Source of the DNA: Deinococcus ficus
Lineage (GTDB): Bacteria > Deinococcota > Deinococci > Deinococcales > Deinococcaceae
DNA: 64,000 bases
Direction: 5' to 3'
NCBI RefSeq assembly: GCF_003444775.1
Contig: NZ_CP021081.1
Coordinates: forward strand, 262,001 to 326,000
Positions within the stretch are counted from its first letter, which is position 1. Every line of letters begins with the position of its first letter. Under the pieces are notes generated by a model. The model was not told the origin of the DNA, did not search any database, and saw only the letters and a program-made list of their open reading frames with translations. Below, piece after piece: positions 1-10,178 of the stretch. Both the position numbers and the translations under genes were made by a program.

Positions 1-838
1 GGTCCCGCCAGTTCAGCACGTGCCCGTCCACGCGCACGTTCCGCGTCAGGGCCAGGTCCAGGTCCGCCACCAGCCAGCCCGGCTCGTTCCAGCCGCCCGC
101 GGCCACCACCCCGTCCTCCGGCAGGCCGTTGTCGGCCGGGGCGTACACGCCCGCCGCGCCCACAGCGTCCTCCACCGCGTACGTCCACGGCGCGTCCGCG
201 ATCAGCGGCGCGTGCACCGCGTAACACTGCCCTTCCAGCGCGCGGGCCATGCTGCCCACCCGCACCCGCGTGTACCCCGCCCGGGACCCCGTGAAGGACG
301 GCACCACCAGCACCTCCGCGCCCGCCTCCGCCAGCTGCCGCGCCAGGTGCGGGAACTCACTGTCGTAGCAGATGGCGATCCCGAAGGTCACGCCCGCTGC
401 CCCGAACACCCGCACACCCGACCCCGGCGCGATGTCCCATTCCTCAGCCTCGAAGCGCGTCATCATCAACTTGTCCTGATACCCCAGCAGCCCCGATGGG
501 CCGAACACGTACGCCCGGTTCACGAACGCGCCCGCGTGCGCCACCGGCAGGCTCCCCGCCACCACCGTCACCGCGTGCTCGCGGGCCAGCCGCTCGTGCA
601 GCGCCAGGAAGTCCGGCAGGAACGCCTGCAGCGCCGGGCGCATGCCGTGCATGTCGTGGTGCAGCGCCCCGGGCAGCAGGCTGATCAGTTCCAGCGGCGC
701 GTACTCCGGGAAGACCAGCAACTGTGCACCCTGCCCGGCGGCGTCCGCCACCCAGCGCTCCACCTTCGCCGCGTACGCTGCCCAACTTTCCAGGTACTCC
801 ACCGGGTACGCCGCCGCCGCCACCTTCAGGACCGTCAT
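1..838 (-). CDS. Carbon-nitrogen hydrolase (nitrilase superfamily), 3' end cut by window edge
   Basis: Only the N-terminal 279 or so residues lie in the window; the gene runs off the left edge. The Glu-Lys-Cys catalytic triad of the nitrilase/omega-amidase/CN-hydrolase superfamily is visible: E45 in LVFPEYA, K123 in GYQDKLMM, and C157 in [10 protein letters not shown]. Enzymes of this fold hydrolyse amides or nitriles through a thioester on the cysteine. The substrate cannot be told from sequence alone. There is no signal peptide or membrane segment, so the protein should be cytoplasmic. The start ATG is supported by a TACACT box 7 nt upstream, the leaderless-gene arrangement seen throughout this window. 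Confidence 0.88.
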   Translation of the reverse strand, partial: MTVLKVAAAAYPVEYLESWAAYAAKVERWVADAAGQGAQLLVFPEYAPLELISLLPGALHHDMHGMRPALQAFLPDFLALHERLAREHAVTVVAGSLPVAHAGAFVNRAYVFGPSGLLGYQDKLMMTRFEAEEWDIAPGSGVRVFGAAGVTFGIAICYDSEFPHLARQLAEAGAEVLVVPSFTGSRAGYTRVRVGSMARALEGQCYAVHAPLIADAPWTYAVEDAVGAAGVYAPADNGLPEDGVVAAGGWNEPGWLVADLDLALTRNVRVDGHVLNWRD

Positions 839-845
839 GCCCCGC

Positions 846-851
846 AGTGTA
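846..851 (-). promoter_or_regulatory. -10 box of leaderless hydrolase gene
   Basis: TACACT lies 7 nt before the ATG at 838 with no ribosome binding site between them. It fits a leaderless transcript and fixes the start. Confidence 0.55.
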
Positions 852-965
852 CGCACCCCTCCCCGCCCCCCACCTGTCCCAAATGGCCTACAGCGCGCAT
901 TTCCTTCACCGAGACTGCCGGCTGGACCGCGTTCCACGGAGGGAACCGGCGAAGGCTGAACCGCG

Positions 966-971
966 TACAGT
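966..971 (+). promoter_or_regulatory. -10 box of leaderless DinB-like gene
   Basis: TACAGT lies 5 nt before the ATG at 977, with no Shine-Dalgarno sequence. Confidence 0.55.
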
Positions 972-976
972 AAGGC

Positions 977-1615
977 ATGAGCCGCCGCCCGTCCCCGCCC
1001 ACCGTGCTGCTGCCTGCCGTGATCACCGTCGCCACCGTCGGCGTGGCCGCCGGGGCCGCCTATCTGGCCCGCAACCGGCGCGGCGACGTGAAGAACGCGG
1101 TCGTGAACCGCGTCCTGGAAGCGCCCGCCGGCCGCAGCAGCTACCAGGAACTCCAGACCGCCCTGGAACGCGCCTCCGTCGCCCTCGCCGCCCGCGCCGA
1201 CCGCGCCGCGGACACCCCCGGCAACCGCGACCTGCTCATGCACATCATCGGCATCGAACGCTGGGGCCAGGAACGCCTGAAAGTCGCGCTGGGCCAGAAA
1301 CCGTACGTGGAGGACACCCACCACCCCTACCGGCCCGAGGGCGGCCGCAGCCTCCCGGACCTGCGCGAGGACCTCTCCCGCACCCGCTCCGGCACCGTGG
1401 ACCTCGTGCGGCAACTGCACCGCACTCCGCCCGAGGACGCCCTGACCGTGAACCACAACGCCCTGGGGCCCCTCACCGCGAAAGCCTGGGTGCGCTACCT
1501 CACGCAGCACGCCGACCTGGAAAGCCGCAAACTCCGCGCGCAGAAACCCGGGCAGGACGACCCCGGCACGGCGGCTGCCGAGACGGTCACGGCCGGCCCC
1601 ACCCGCTCCGGCTGA
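977..1615 (+). CDS. DinB-like / DUF-type four-helix protein with N-terminal membrane segment
   Basis: The 212-residue protein starts with a hydrophobic stretch (residues 10-30), then an Arg-rich segment. From about residue 55 to 190 it is an alpha-helical region with histidines placed as in DinB/YfiT-family metal-binding bundles ([11 protein letters not shown], then VNHNALG and YLTQHADLE). DinB-like proteins are strongly expanded in Deinococcus and some act as bacillithiol or other thiol transferases. The membrane anchor is unusual, because most family members are soluble. It is followed by pilT in the same direction. The assignment to DinB rests on the helix and histidine pattern and is a moderate call. 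Confidence 0.7.
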   Translation: MSRRPSPPTVLLPAVITVATVGVAAGAAYLARNRRGDVKNAVVNRVLEAPAGRSSYQELQTALERASVALAARADRAADTPGNRDLLMHIIGIERWGQERLKVALGQKPYVEDTHHPYRPEGGRSLPDLREDLSRTRSGTVDLVRQLHRTPPEDALTVNHNALGPLTAKAWVRYLTQHADLESRKLRAQKPGQDDPGTAAAETVTAGPTRSG

Positions 1616-1679
1616 ACGGCCAGACGCGCACCGTGAGCGCTTTACGAGAAACGCAGTAAAATTGTAAGAACCCCCCCCG

Positions 1680-1685
1680 TACGCT
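1680..1685 (+). promoter_or_regulatory. Possible -10 box of pilT
   Basis: TACGCT lies 9 nt before the pilT ATG, which would leave a leader of only about 3 nt. A second AT-rich box, TAAAAT at 1657-1662, lies further upstream and is an alternative. Confidence 0.4.
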
Positions 1686-1694
1686 CAAGGCACC

Positions 1695-2780
<1,086 letters not shown>

Positions 2781-2895
2781 AGAGCAGGTCCTCCTGCGCC
2801 AATCGCGTCAAGAAGAGTGAGCGACCGACCGTGAACGGATGGGCCACCAAAACCTGATCGCCCATCCAACATGATCTGCAGCTCAAGCTTGGAAA

Positions 2896-2924
2896 TCACC
2901 CCGCGTTCGTGCGGGGTGGTTTTT
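2896..2924 (+). terminator. Intrinsic terminator downstream of pilT
   Basis: An 8-bp perfect stem (CACCCCGC / GCGGGGTG) with a 6-nt loop is followed by a run of six T. The 395-bp space between pilT and the next gene contains this terminator and, at its right end, the -10 box of the GNAT gene. I see no other gene there; a small TGACGC/GCGTCA hairpin near 3071 has no U tract. Confidence 0.85.
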
Positions 2925-3164
2925 TGGGCTCACCGGTGACCCCGCCGATGGGGACGGGTGAACAGCGCTCCGCTGAGGAGATGGGGGTGGGCGTTGTTCG
3001 GCTGGCCAGGCGCGGTCGTTGGCCTTGAACAGGGCGTCATCCACGGAATGTGCGGATTCGGTTCCCAGGCCCTGACGCTGTGCGTCAAACGGCCGGCATC
3101 GCCCTTCGTCTTCCGCTTCTGCACCTCTGGGCGATATGTGGCTGGCGGGAACGGTCCTGAACGG

Positions 3165-3170
3165 TACGGT
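3165..3170 (+). promoter_or_regulatory. -10 box of leaderless GNAT gene
   Basis: TACGGT lies 5 nt before the ATG at 3176, with no ribosome binding site. Confidence 0.55.
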
Positions 3171-3175
3171 GGGGC

Positions 3176-3703
3176 ATGACGGTTTCGGTTCGGGCGGCTG
3201 GGGTGGCGGATGCGGCGGGCATCGCGGCGGTGCACACGCAGAGCTGGTCGGAGACTTACCGGGGCCGGATGCCGGACGCGTTTCTGGACCGCATGACGTC
3301 CGGGGAGATGCAGGTGCGGCGGGAGGCAGGCTGGGCGCAGACCGTCACGCAGGGGGCGGAGGTCGTGTGGGTGGCCGTGCTGGGGGGGGAGGTGGTGGCG
3401 TTCGCGTCGGCGGGCGAGGCGCGGGACCATCCGGGCGTGGCGGCGGAACTGCTCACGCTGTACAGCCTGAACCGGGTGCAGGGGCGGGGCGTGGGGCGGG
3501 CGCTGCTGCACGCGGTTTTGCGGGAGGTGCGGGCGCGGGGGGCGGGCAGCGCGGCGTGCTGGGTGCTGGACGTGAATCCCGCCCGCGCGTGGTACGCCCG
3601 GCAGGGCGCGCACGAGGCGGGCGGGAAGGTGCAGGCCATTCCGGGCGGGGAACTGCGGGAGGTGCGGATGGTCTGGCCGGACCTGGGGGCGCTGCCGGAC
3701 TGA
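3176..3703 (+). CDS. GNAT-family N-acetyltransferase
   Basis: This 175-residue single-domain protein has the GNAT fold. The N-terminus VRAAGVADAAGIAAVHTQSW is the classic beta1-alpha1 region, and the acetyl-CoA pyrophosphate loop appears as RVQGRGVGRALL near residue 100. It ends WYARQGAHEAGGK, the typical alpha4-beta6 region. The substrate is unknown. Gene ends converge with the DUF2089 operon, with only 9 bp between them. Confidence 0.9.
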   Translation: MTVSVRAAGVADAAGIAAVHTQSWSETYRGRMPDAFLDRMTSGEMQVRREAGWAQTVTQGAEVVWVAVLGGEVVAFASAGEARDHPGVAAELLTLYSLNRVQGRGVGRALLHAVLREVRARGAGSAACWVLDVNPARAWYARQGAHEAGGKVQAIPGGELREVRMVWPDLGALPD

Positions 3704-3712
3704 GGGGGCCGG

Positions 3713-4066
<354 letters not shown>

Positions 4067-4084
4067 GTACGTCATGCTAGGCGT

Positions 4085-4270
4085 TCAGGGCAGGTCCAGG
4101 CGCAACGGGGGCCGGGCGGGCGCCTGGGGGGGTGTGGGGTGCCAAGCGGACCAGCGGGCCAGCAGGGACGTGGAGGCGCTGGCGCGCACCTTCCGGGTGG
4201 CGGAGGCGGCGGTGTCCCGCTGGACCGGGTGGTCCGGGGACGCCGGGGGTGGGGTGAGGCGGGGCAGCAT
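4085..4270 (-). CDS. Possible small protein between operon genes (61 aa)
   Basis: An open frame of 61 residues fits tightly between its neighbours (10 nt after the gene upstream and 9 nt before the DUF2089 frame). A weak AAGG lies about 12 nt before its ATG. The translation is rich in Pro, Ala, Arg and Ser and shows no recognisable domain, so it may be chance in GC-rich DNA. The packing is the only argument for it. Confidence 0.25.
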   Translation of the reverse strand: MLPRLTPPPASPDHPVQRDTAASATRKVRASASTSLLARWSAWHPTPPQAPARPPLRLDLP

Positions 4271-4280
4271 GCGCCGGGCC

Positions 4281-5006
4281 TTACCGGAGGATGATCTTGA
4301 TGCTGTTGCCGTCGCTGTCCTCGGCGCTGATGAGTTCGCCGCTGGGTGCGCCGGACTCGATCAGGAGCTGCAGCGCCTCCAGGCTGAACCCGGCTTTTTC
4401 CAGGGCGCGGATGCCGTGCGCGGGAATCAGTTTTTCCAGGTGCGGCGCGAGGCTCAGGGGCAGGTTGGCGTTGTAGCTGTCGCCGTCCTCGGATTCCACC
4501 TGGATGCGCAGGACGCGGCTGCGGCCGGCGGTGGGTGAGGGGGGCCCGGCGGGGTCCCAGCTGTCCATGGTGCGTTCCATGTCGTGCGCGAACTGACTCA
4601 TGTGGTCCTCCACGTTCTGCCCGAGGCGTTCGGCCTTCGCGGCGAATTTCTCGGCGGCCTGTTCCAGCTTCGCGGCGATGCGTTCGCCCAGGTCGTCCAG
4701 GCCCGGGCCGTGCCCGAAGTCCATGCGGCGTCCGCCGATCACGACCTGGGGCCGGCGGGGTGGGGGCGGCGGGGGGGGCGGGAAGCCGGGGTTGCCGGGG
4801 CCTTTCAGGCCGCGCAGGAGCAGCAGGTGCTCGGCGATCTGGTCGGTGTCCAAGTCGTCGCGGTCCAGCAGGGTGCGGATCAGGTCCTGGTCGCTGCCGA
4901 TCAGCGCGAGGCGGCTGCTCAGGGCGGTGAGGAGGGGGGCGGCGTCGTCCAGGGTGAGTTTCCCGGCGCGGATCAGGTCCAGGATGCGTTTGACTTTCTC
5001 TTTCAT
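4281..5006 (-). CDS. SHOCT-like/coiled-coil operon protein with DUF4097 partner
   Basis: The 241-residue protein begins VKRILDLIRAGKLTLDDAAPLL, a SHOCT-like motif. Then come a helical stretch, a run of eight prolines near residue 77, a charged helical segment with coiled-coil character (residues 105-150), and a C-terminal domain from about residue 165. The C-terminal domain has the look of a small alpha/beta domain (VLRIQVESEDGDSYNANLPLSLAPHLEKLIPAHG). I do not recognise the C-terminal family with confidence; the same region occurs in proteins next to DUF4097/DUF2089 genes. It overlaps the upstream 102-aa gene by 4 nt, so translation is probably coupled. Confidence 0.85.
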   Translation of the reverse strand: MKEKVKRILDLIRAGKLTLDDAAPLLTALSSRLALIGSDQDLIRTLLDRDDLDTDQIAEHLLLLRGLKGPGNPGFPPPPPPPPRRPQVVIGGRRMDFGHGPGLDDLGERIAAKLEQAAEKFAAKAERLGQNVEDHMSQFAHDMERTMDSWDPAGPPSPTAGRSRVLRIQVESEDGDSYNANLPLSLAPHLEKLIPAHGIRALEKAGFSLEALQLLIESGAPSGELISAEDSDGNSIKIILR

Positions 5007-5311
5007 ACGTGGCCTCGGATGAGCAGGCGCCGGTGGTGGGCTTCGGCCTCGGCGGTGAGTCTGGCGCGCAGGTGCTGCCGCGCGTACTCGCGTTCGGCGT
5101 CAGGCGTGAACAGTTCGGTCAGCAGGGCGCGCAGCCGGGCCGTCAGGGTGGCGGGGGCGGGCGCCTGCACGCGGGCCGCGCGGATGGGCCGCAGGGCGCG
5201 CTGGCCGGCGCGGATCACGCGGTACCGCCGGGTGGGGGAGGCGGGGGCGCCCAGGGCGGGGCTCAGGCGGGTGGCGTGGGTGAGGTGGGGTGCGGGGGTG
5301 AGCTGGGTCAT
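5003..5311 (-). CDS. Small basic protein of the DUF4097 operon, unknown function
   Basis: The 102-residue protein is rich in Arg and Ala, with a predicted long C-terminal helix (AEREYARQHLRARLTAEAEAHHRRLL). The start is firm: AAAGGAGG lies 8 nt before the ATG. Its stop overlaps the start of the next gene by 4 nt. No domain was recognised. The operon position suggests it belongs with the toast-rack/SHOCT/DUF2089 set, perhaps as an adaptor (inference). Confidence 0.75.
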   Translation of the reverse strand: MTQLTPAPHLTHATRLSPALGAPASPTRRYRVIRAGQRALRPIRAARVQAPAPATLTARLRALLTELFTPDAEREYARQHLRARLTAEAEAHHRRLLIRGHV

Positions 5312-5415
5312 GTGCGGCCTCCTTTCCCGGCGGGTGGCGTGCTCCTGACGGGGCGGTGCGTGGGGCCTGCGGGGCGGTCGGCCCGGTCAGGCGGCGTGGG
5401 GGGCTGGGGGTGGGT

Positions 5416-6276
5416 TCAGCTGTAGAGGGCGACGCTGCCGCCGGTCACGCGGACGTTCAGGGTGGCGCTGCCGCCGCCGAGCACGCCGTGGTACCTGTGC
5501 GTGGCGAACTGTCCGGTGCGGGTGGTGGGGAAGTCGGCCTTCAGGTTGCCGGCGGTGGCCTGACCGTTCAGGGTGACGCTGCTGCCGGGCGCGAGGTCCA
5601 GGCGGGCGCTGCCGCCGGCGACGGTCACGGTGTGCTGCCCTTCGCTGAGGTGCCCCTGCCAGGCGAGGCTGCCGCCGGCGACGGTGGCGTTCAGGGCGCG
5701 GCCCTCCTCGATGCGGGCGCTGCCGCCGCCGATGGTGAGCTGCGTGCCGCCGTGAACGGCGCCGGCTTTCAGGCTGCCGCCGCCGATGCTGGCGTTCAGG
5801 GCGTGGGTGCTGTGCAGGGTGACGCTGCCGCCGCCGATCTTCAGGTGCGCTTCGCCGCGCAGGTCGGGCAGGTTCAGGCTGCCGCCGCCGACGAGGCCGC
5901 GCACGTTCTGCGGCTGGAAGGGCACGGTCAGGATGGCGCGCAGGTCGCTCCAGCCGGTGTGCCGGTGGCCGGGGGTGCGGCTGACCTTCCAGCCGTCCGG
6001 GGTGGCTTCCAGCATGAGTTCCTCAGGGCGGGTGGCGTTCAGCTGCGGGGCGGGCACGCGGGGGTCGTGGACGACCTGCAGGGTGTACCCGCTGATTTCC
6101 AGGTGCAGGTTGGCGCGGTCGGTGGCGGTCCCTTCGGGCGGGGTGGGGAAGTCCGGGGCGCTGTCCTCTTCGGCGGGGTGGAGCAGGCCGGCGGCCTCCT
6201 CGGCGGTGAGTTTGCCTTCGGCCACCAGACGCTCCACCTGCGAGCGGAAATCTTCGTTCGGGGTTGTGTCACTCAT
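5416..6276 (-). CDS. DUF4097 beta-repeat ('toast-rack') protein with N-terminal SHOCT-like motif
   Basis: The 286-residue protein starts with FRSQVERLVAEGKLTAEEAAGLL, a SHOCT-like motif, then an acidic linker. From about residue 60 to the end it consists of regularly spaced GGGS/AGGS turns about every 20 residues (IGGGSVTL, IGGGSLKA, IGGGSARI, VAGGSLAW, VAGGSARL, LGGGSATL). This is the right-handed beta-helix-like repeat of DUF4097 proteins, which are associated with envelope-stress and phage-shock modules. The ATG at 6276 has AGGAGG 9 nt upstream, so the longer reading starting at 6312 is rejected. First gene of the operon; a promoter and palindrome lie directly upstream. Confidence 0.9.
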   Translation of the reverse strand: MSDTTPNEDFRSQVERLVAEGKLTAEEAAGLLHPAEEDSAPDFPTPPEGTATDRANLHLEISGYTLQVVHDPRVPAPQLNATRPEELMLEATPDGWKVSRTPGHRHTGWSDLRAILTVPFQPQNVRGLVGGGSLNLPDLRGEAHLKIGGGSVTLHSTHALNASIGGGSLKAGAVHGGTQLTIGGGSARIEEGRALNATVAGGSLAWQGHLSEGQHTVTVAGGSARLDLAPGSSVTLNGQATAGNLKADFPTTRTGQFATHRYHGVLGGGSATLNVRVTGGSVALYS

Positions 6277-6292
6277 ACTCGCCTCCTGAGAG

Positions 6293-6322
6293 AATAGAAA
6301 CATAGAAATCACTGATTGTCAA
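6293..6322 (-). promoter_or_regulatory. Sigma-70 type promoter of the DUF4097 operon
   Basis: On the minus strand a perfect TTGACA (6317-6322) is followed after 18 bp by TCTATT (6293-6298). The region is strikingly AT-rich for this genome. The palindrome described separately overlaps the -35 box. Confidence 0.55.
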
Positions 6323-6327
6323 ATCAG
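6312..6327. promoter_or_regulatory. Palindromic operator candidate overlapping -35 box
   Basis: CTGATT-gtca-AATCAG is a perfect 6-4-6 inverted repeat covering the TTGACA of the DUF4097 operon promoter. A bound protein would block the promoter. The operon's own DUF2089 HTH protein is the obvious candidate, but nothing in the sequence proves it. Confidence 0.5.
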
Positions 6328-6478
6328 ATTTTACATACCGTGAGATGCTGGAAGGAGAGAGGCGTCTCAGACAGAGTTTTCAAGAACCTTTCATCCAGCT
6401 CTCTGAACCGGGTATAAAACCGGGATTGCCAATCAGCGAGCCGCCTCATCCCTTCCCGGCGGTCACGAGGCCGGCGCT

Positions 6479-6484
6479 TATGCT
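6479..6484 (+). promoter_or_regulatory. -10 box of leaderless RNase II gene
   Basis: TATGCT lies 7 nt before the ATG at 6492. It decides between that start and in-frame codons further upstream (6345, 6480). Confidence 0.55.
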
Positions 6485-6491
6485 GGAAGCG

Positions 6492-7877
6492 ATGACCGTC
6501 ACGCCCGAACTCACGCCCGCGCAGCGCACCGAGGTGGAACTGCTCGCCCGCGGCAAACAGGAAAAAAGCCGCACCCTGCGCGACCTGAAACTCCCGGAAA
6601 CCCCGGAGGCCGCCCACGCCCTGCTGCTGCGCCTGGGCGTCTGGACCGAGGCGCACACCCCGTACGCCGACCGGCTGCAGGCCGCCCTGAGCCCCGTTGC
6701 CCTGCCCGTGCCCGCCTTCCCGGACGAAGCGCGCCTGGACCTGACGCACCTGCCGGGCTTCGCCATCGACGACGAGGGCAACCGCGACCCGGACGACGCC
6801 GTGGCCGTCGAGGCCCTGGCAGGCGGCCTGACCAGGCTGTGGGTGCACGTCGCGGACGTCTCGGCGCTGGTGCCGCCGGACAGCCCGCTGGACCAGGAGG
6901 CCCGCGCGCGCGGCGCCACGCTGTACCTCCCGGACCGCACGGTCGGCATGCTCCCGGACGCCCTGGTCGAGCAGGCCGGCCTGGGCCTGCACGACGTGAC
7001 GCCCGCCCTGTCGGTGTCGCTGGACCTGGACGCCGAGGGCAACGCCGAGGCGGTGGACGTGCAGCTCACCCGCGTGCGCGTGCAGCGCCTCACGTACTCG
7101 CAGGCGCAGGCGCAGCTGGACGCCGGGCAGGAGCCGTTCGTGACCCTGGCCCGCCTGGCCCGCGCCAGCCGGCAGCTGCGCGAATCGGAAGGTGCCCTGA
7201 GCATCGACCTGCCGGAGGTGCGCGTGAAGGCCGACGAGCACGGGGCCAGCGTGACGCCCCTGCCGAAACCCGAGATGCGGCAGGTGGTGCAGGAGTGCAT
7301 GACCCTGGCCGGCTGGGGCGCGGCGATCTTCGCGGATGACAACGAGATCCCTCTGCCGTTCGCCACGCAGGACCACCCCACCCGCGAGGTCCGTGGGGAC
7401 ACCCTGAGTGCGCAGTGGGCTCGGCGCAAGACGCTGGCCCGCACGCGCTTCCAGCCGTCGCCGGGCCCGCACCACGGCATGGGCCTGGACCTGTACGCGC
7501 AGGTCACCAGCCCCATGCGCCGCTACCTGGACCTGGTGGTGCACCAGCAGCTCCGGGCGTTCCTGGCCGGCGGGGAGCCGATGCCGGGCAAGGTGATGGC
7601 CTCGCATATCGCGCAGGCGCAGCTGAACGCGGACGGCACCCGGCAGGCCGAGCGCCTGAGCCGACGGCATCACACGCTGCGGTTCGTGGCCGCGCAGCCT
7701 GATCGCGTGTGGGACGCGGTGGTCGTGGACCGGCGGGGCCCGCAGGCGACCCTGCTGATCCCGGACCTGGCCTTCGACGTGCCGATGAGCACGCCCGCGG
7801 CGCCCGGCACGGCCCTGCGTGTGCAGCTCACGGACGTGAACCTGCCGGCGCTGAGTGTCCGGGTCCGGGCGGTGTGA
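6492..7877 (+). CDS. RNase II-family 3'-5' exoribonuclease, DrII type
   Basis: The RNB catalytic domain is clear: FAIDDEGNRDPDDAVAVE (about residues 90-107) holds the metal-binding aspartates, and TSPMRRYLDLVVHQQL is the conserved C-terminal RNB motif. The protein degrades RNA from the 3' end in the cytoplasm. At 461 residues it is much shorter than E. coli RNase II (644 aa). It lacks the two N-terminal cold-shock domains and has a short helical N-terminal region instead, followed by the RNB domain and a C-terminal S1-like region, as described for D. radiodurans DrII. The start at 6492 gives the DrII-like length and has a -10 box 7 nt before it. Confidence 0.93.
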   Translation: MTVTPELTPAQRTEVELLARGKQEKSRTLRDLKLPETPEAAHALLLRLGVWTEAHTPYADRLQAALSPVALPVPAFPDEARLDLTHLPGFAIDDEGNRDPDDAVAVEALAGGLTRLWVHVADVSALVPPDSPLDQEARARGATLYLPDRTVGMLPDALVEQAGLGLHDVTPALSVSLDLDAEGNAEAVDVQLTRVRVQRLTYSQAQAQLDAGQEPFVTLARLARASRQLRESEGALSIDLPEVRVKADEHGASVTPLPKPEMRQVVQECMTLAGWGAAIFADDNEIPLPFATQDHPTREVRGDTLSAQWARRKTLARTRFQPSPGPHHGMGLDLYAQVTSPMRRYLDLVVHQQLRAFLAGGEPMPGKVMASHIAQAQLNADGTRQAERLSRRHHTLRFVAAQPDRVWDAVVVDRRGPQATLLIPDLAFDVPMSTPAAPGTALRVQLTDVNLPALSVRVRAV

Positions 7878-8011
7878 GGGGGATGGCCTGGCCGGGCCCG
7901 CTTCAGGCAGGCGCGAAATGGACGCGGTTCATTTACGACTGGGGCGAAGAATGCCGCGCTGCACGTCCCGAAACCTGCTTCACCTTGCATTCATGCACCG
8001 GGGGGCCTGAT

Positions 8012-8017
8012 TACACT
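8012..8017 (+). promoter_or_regulatory. -10 box of small helical protein gene
   Basis: TACACT lies 7 nt before the ATG at 8025, with no ribosome binding site. Confidence 0.5.
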
Positions 8018-8024
8018 GCCCCCC

Positions 8025-8294
8025 ATGAGCGCCGTGAGCAGCATGAGTGACATCGTGGCCCTACGCATCAGTCACTGCCGTGCCGAACAGGCCGCCAAAG
8101 ACCGCATGTACCACCTGGCCGTCATGCACTACCGCGACTGCCTGAACGCCGCCGAACGCCGCCAGGACGCGCGCGCCACCGAATTCTTCGCCCTGCAGCT
8201 CGCCCGCTGCTACGAGCACATGGGGCTGCGTGACAAGGCCGCCCAGTTCCGCGCGCTCGCGGAACCCGGCCCCGACGTCCACCCCCTCGCCTGA
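8025..8294 (+). CDS. Small TPR-like helical protein, unknown function
   Basis: The 89-residue all-helical protein has the flavour of one and a half tetratricopeptide repeats (AAKDRMYHLAVMHYRDCLNAAERR, then FFALQLARCYEHMGLRDKAAQF). Such short TPR-like proteins often mediate protein contacts. No partner is evident from context. An in-frame ATG at 8043 is an alternative start, but the -10 box favours 8025. Confidence 0.75.
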   Translation: MSAVSSMSDIVALRISHCRAEQAAKDRMYHLAVMHYRDCLNAAERRQDARATEFFALQLARCYEHMGLRDKAAQFRALAEPGPDVHPLA

Positions 8295-8344
8295 TCCCCC
8301 TTCACGGCACGGCGGCCCGTCAGCGGCCCTTCAGGCTCCGGGCC

Positions 8345-8350
8345 TACGCT
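8345..8350 (+). promoter_or_regulatory. -10 box of small secreted protein gene
   Basis: TACGCT lies 6 nt before the ATG at 8357. Confidence 0.55.
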
Positions 8351-8356
8351 GCGCCC

Positions 8357-8734
8357 ATGCCCATGACCCGCACGTCCCCCCCGGCCCTGTCCCGCCTCCT
8401 GCGCCCCGCCGCCCTGGGGGCCGCGCTGCTGCTCCCGGCCGCCAGCGCCGCCACCCTCACCCTGAGCGCCGGGCAGAGCGGGCAGCTGGGCGATCAGCGC
8501 GTCACGGTCGTGCGCGTGCAGGACAACCGCTGCCCCATCAACGCCCGCTGCATCCGCGCGGGCGAACTGATCGTGAAGGTCCTGGTCGGCCAGGGCCGCG
8601 CCCTGCGGTTCCTGACACTGGAACTGCCCGCCCCGCAGGACGCCGCCTGGAAGGGCCTGCGCGTCCTGTCCGCACCGGGCCGCGCCACGAATGACCGCCG
8701 CCCGGTGCCGGTCACGTTCAGCGACCAGCCCTGA
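8357..8734 (+). CDS. Small exported protein with Cys-pair motif
   Basis: The 125-residue protein has a signal peptide (basic start, hydrophobic core LGAALLLPAASA, AxA cleavage site near residue 32). A compact domain of about 90 residues follows. It contains VQDNRCPINARCIRAGEL, a motif seen in many small secreted bacterial proteins (D-x-R-C-P-x(4)-C-x-x-A-G); the two cysteines probably form a disulfide. Function unknown; likely periplasmic or surface located. Confidence 0.82.
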   Translation: MPMTRTSPPALSRLLRPAALGAALLLPAASAATLTLSAGQSGQLGDQRVTVVRVQDNRCPINARCIRAGELIVKVLVGQGRALRFLTLELPAPQDAAWKGLRVLSAPGRATNDRRPVPVTFSDQP

Positions 8735-8749
8735 CCGGCCCCGGGCGGC

Positions 8750-9013
8750 TCAGGCCTGCCGGTCCAGGCCTTCCAGCACCCCTTCCACGAACGCCACGGC
8801 CTCCGCCTGGGTGGGAAAGCGCCGCACCGGGAACAGCTTTTCCTGGAACGACACGATCACCTCGAACGCCCCGGTCGCCTCGTGCAGTTCCTCCAGCGCC
8901 GGACCGCCCTCACGGGTCGCGGTGCTTTGCAGGTGCGGCCGCACCGCCAGCACGTCCACGCGGTTCAGGTTCAGCCACGCGGCCTCGTCGGCGACTTTCA
9001 GGAAGCGGCCCAT
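8750..9013 (-). CDS. Small conserved hypothetical protein (87 aa)
   Basis: This short acidic alpha/beta protein (MGRFLKVADEAAWLNLNRVDVLAV, then FPTQAEAVAFVEGVLEGL) has no recognised domain. Its leaderless-type promoter lies back to back with that of the agmatine deiminase gene. It converges with the small exported protein gene, 15 bp away. Confidence 0.75.
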   Translation of the reverse strand: MGRFLKVADEAAWLNLNRVDVLAVRPHLQSTATREGGPALEELHEATGAFEVIVSFQEKLFPVRRFPTQAEAVAFVEGVLEGLDRQA

Positions 9014-9020
9014 GCGCCCC

Positions 9021-9026
9021 AGCGTA
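9021..9026 (-). promoter_or_regulatory. -10 box of leaderless 87-aa gene
   Basis: TACGCT on the minus strand lies 7 nt before the ATG at 9013. Confidence 0.55.
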
Positions 9027-9050
9027 CCGCGGCCCCATGCGGAACTGCTC

Positions 9051-9056
9051 TAATGC
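9051..9056 (+). promoter_or_regulatory. Possible -10 box of agmatine deiminase gene
   Basis: TAATGC lies 5 nt before the ATG at 9062. The same box and spacing precede the AIM24 gene (30643-30648), so a C in the last position seems tolerated. Confidence 0.4.
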
Positions 9057-9061
9057 GGGGC

Positions 9062-10129
<1,068 letters not shown>

Positions 10130-10178
10130 GCCGGAACGCCGACCTGGACCGCCCGGGCCGCGTGTGCCACCCTGGGCC

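Noticed and set aside
5620..5900. Repeated GCCGCCG blocks that look like a tandem DNA repeat
   Set aside because: They encode the regularly spaced GGGS turns of the DUF4097 beta-repeat protein and are protein-level repeats.
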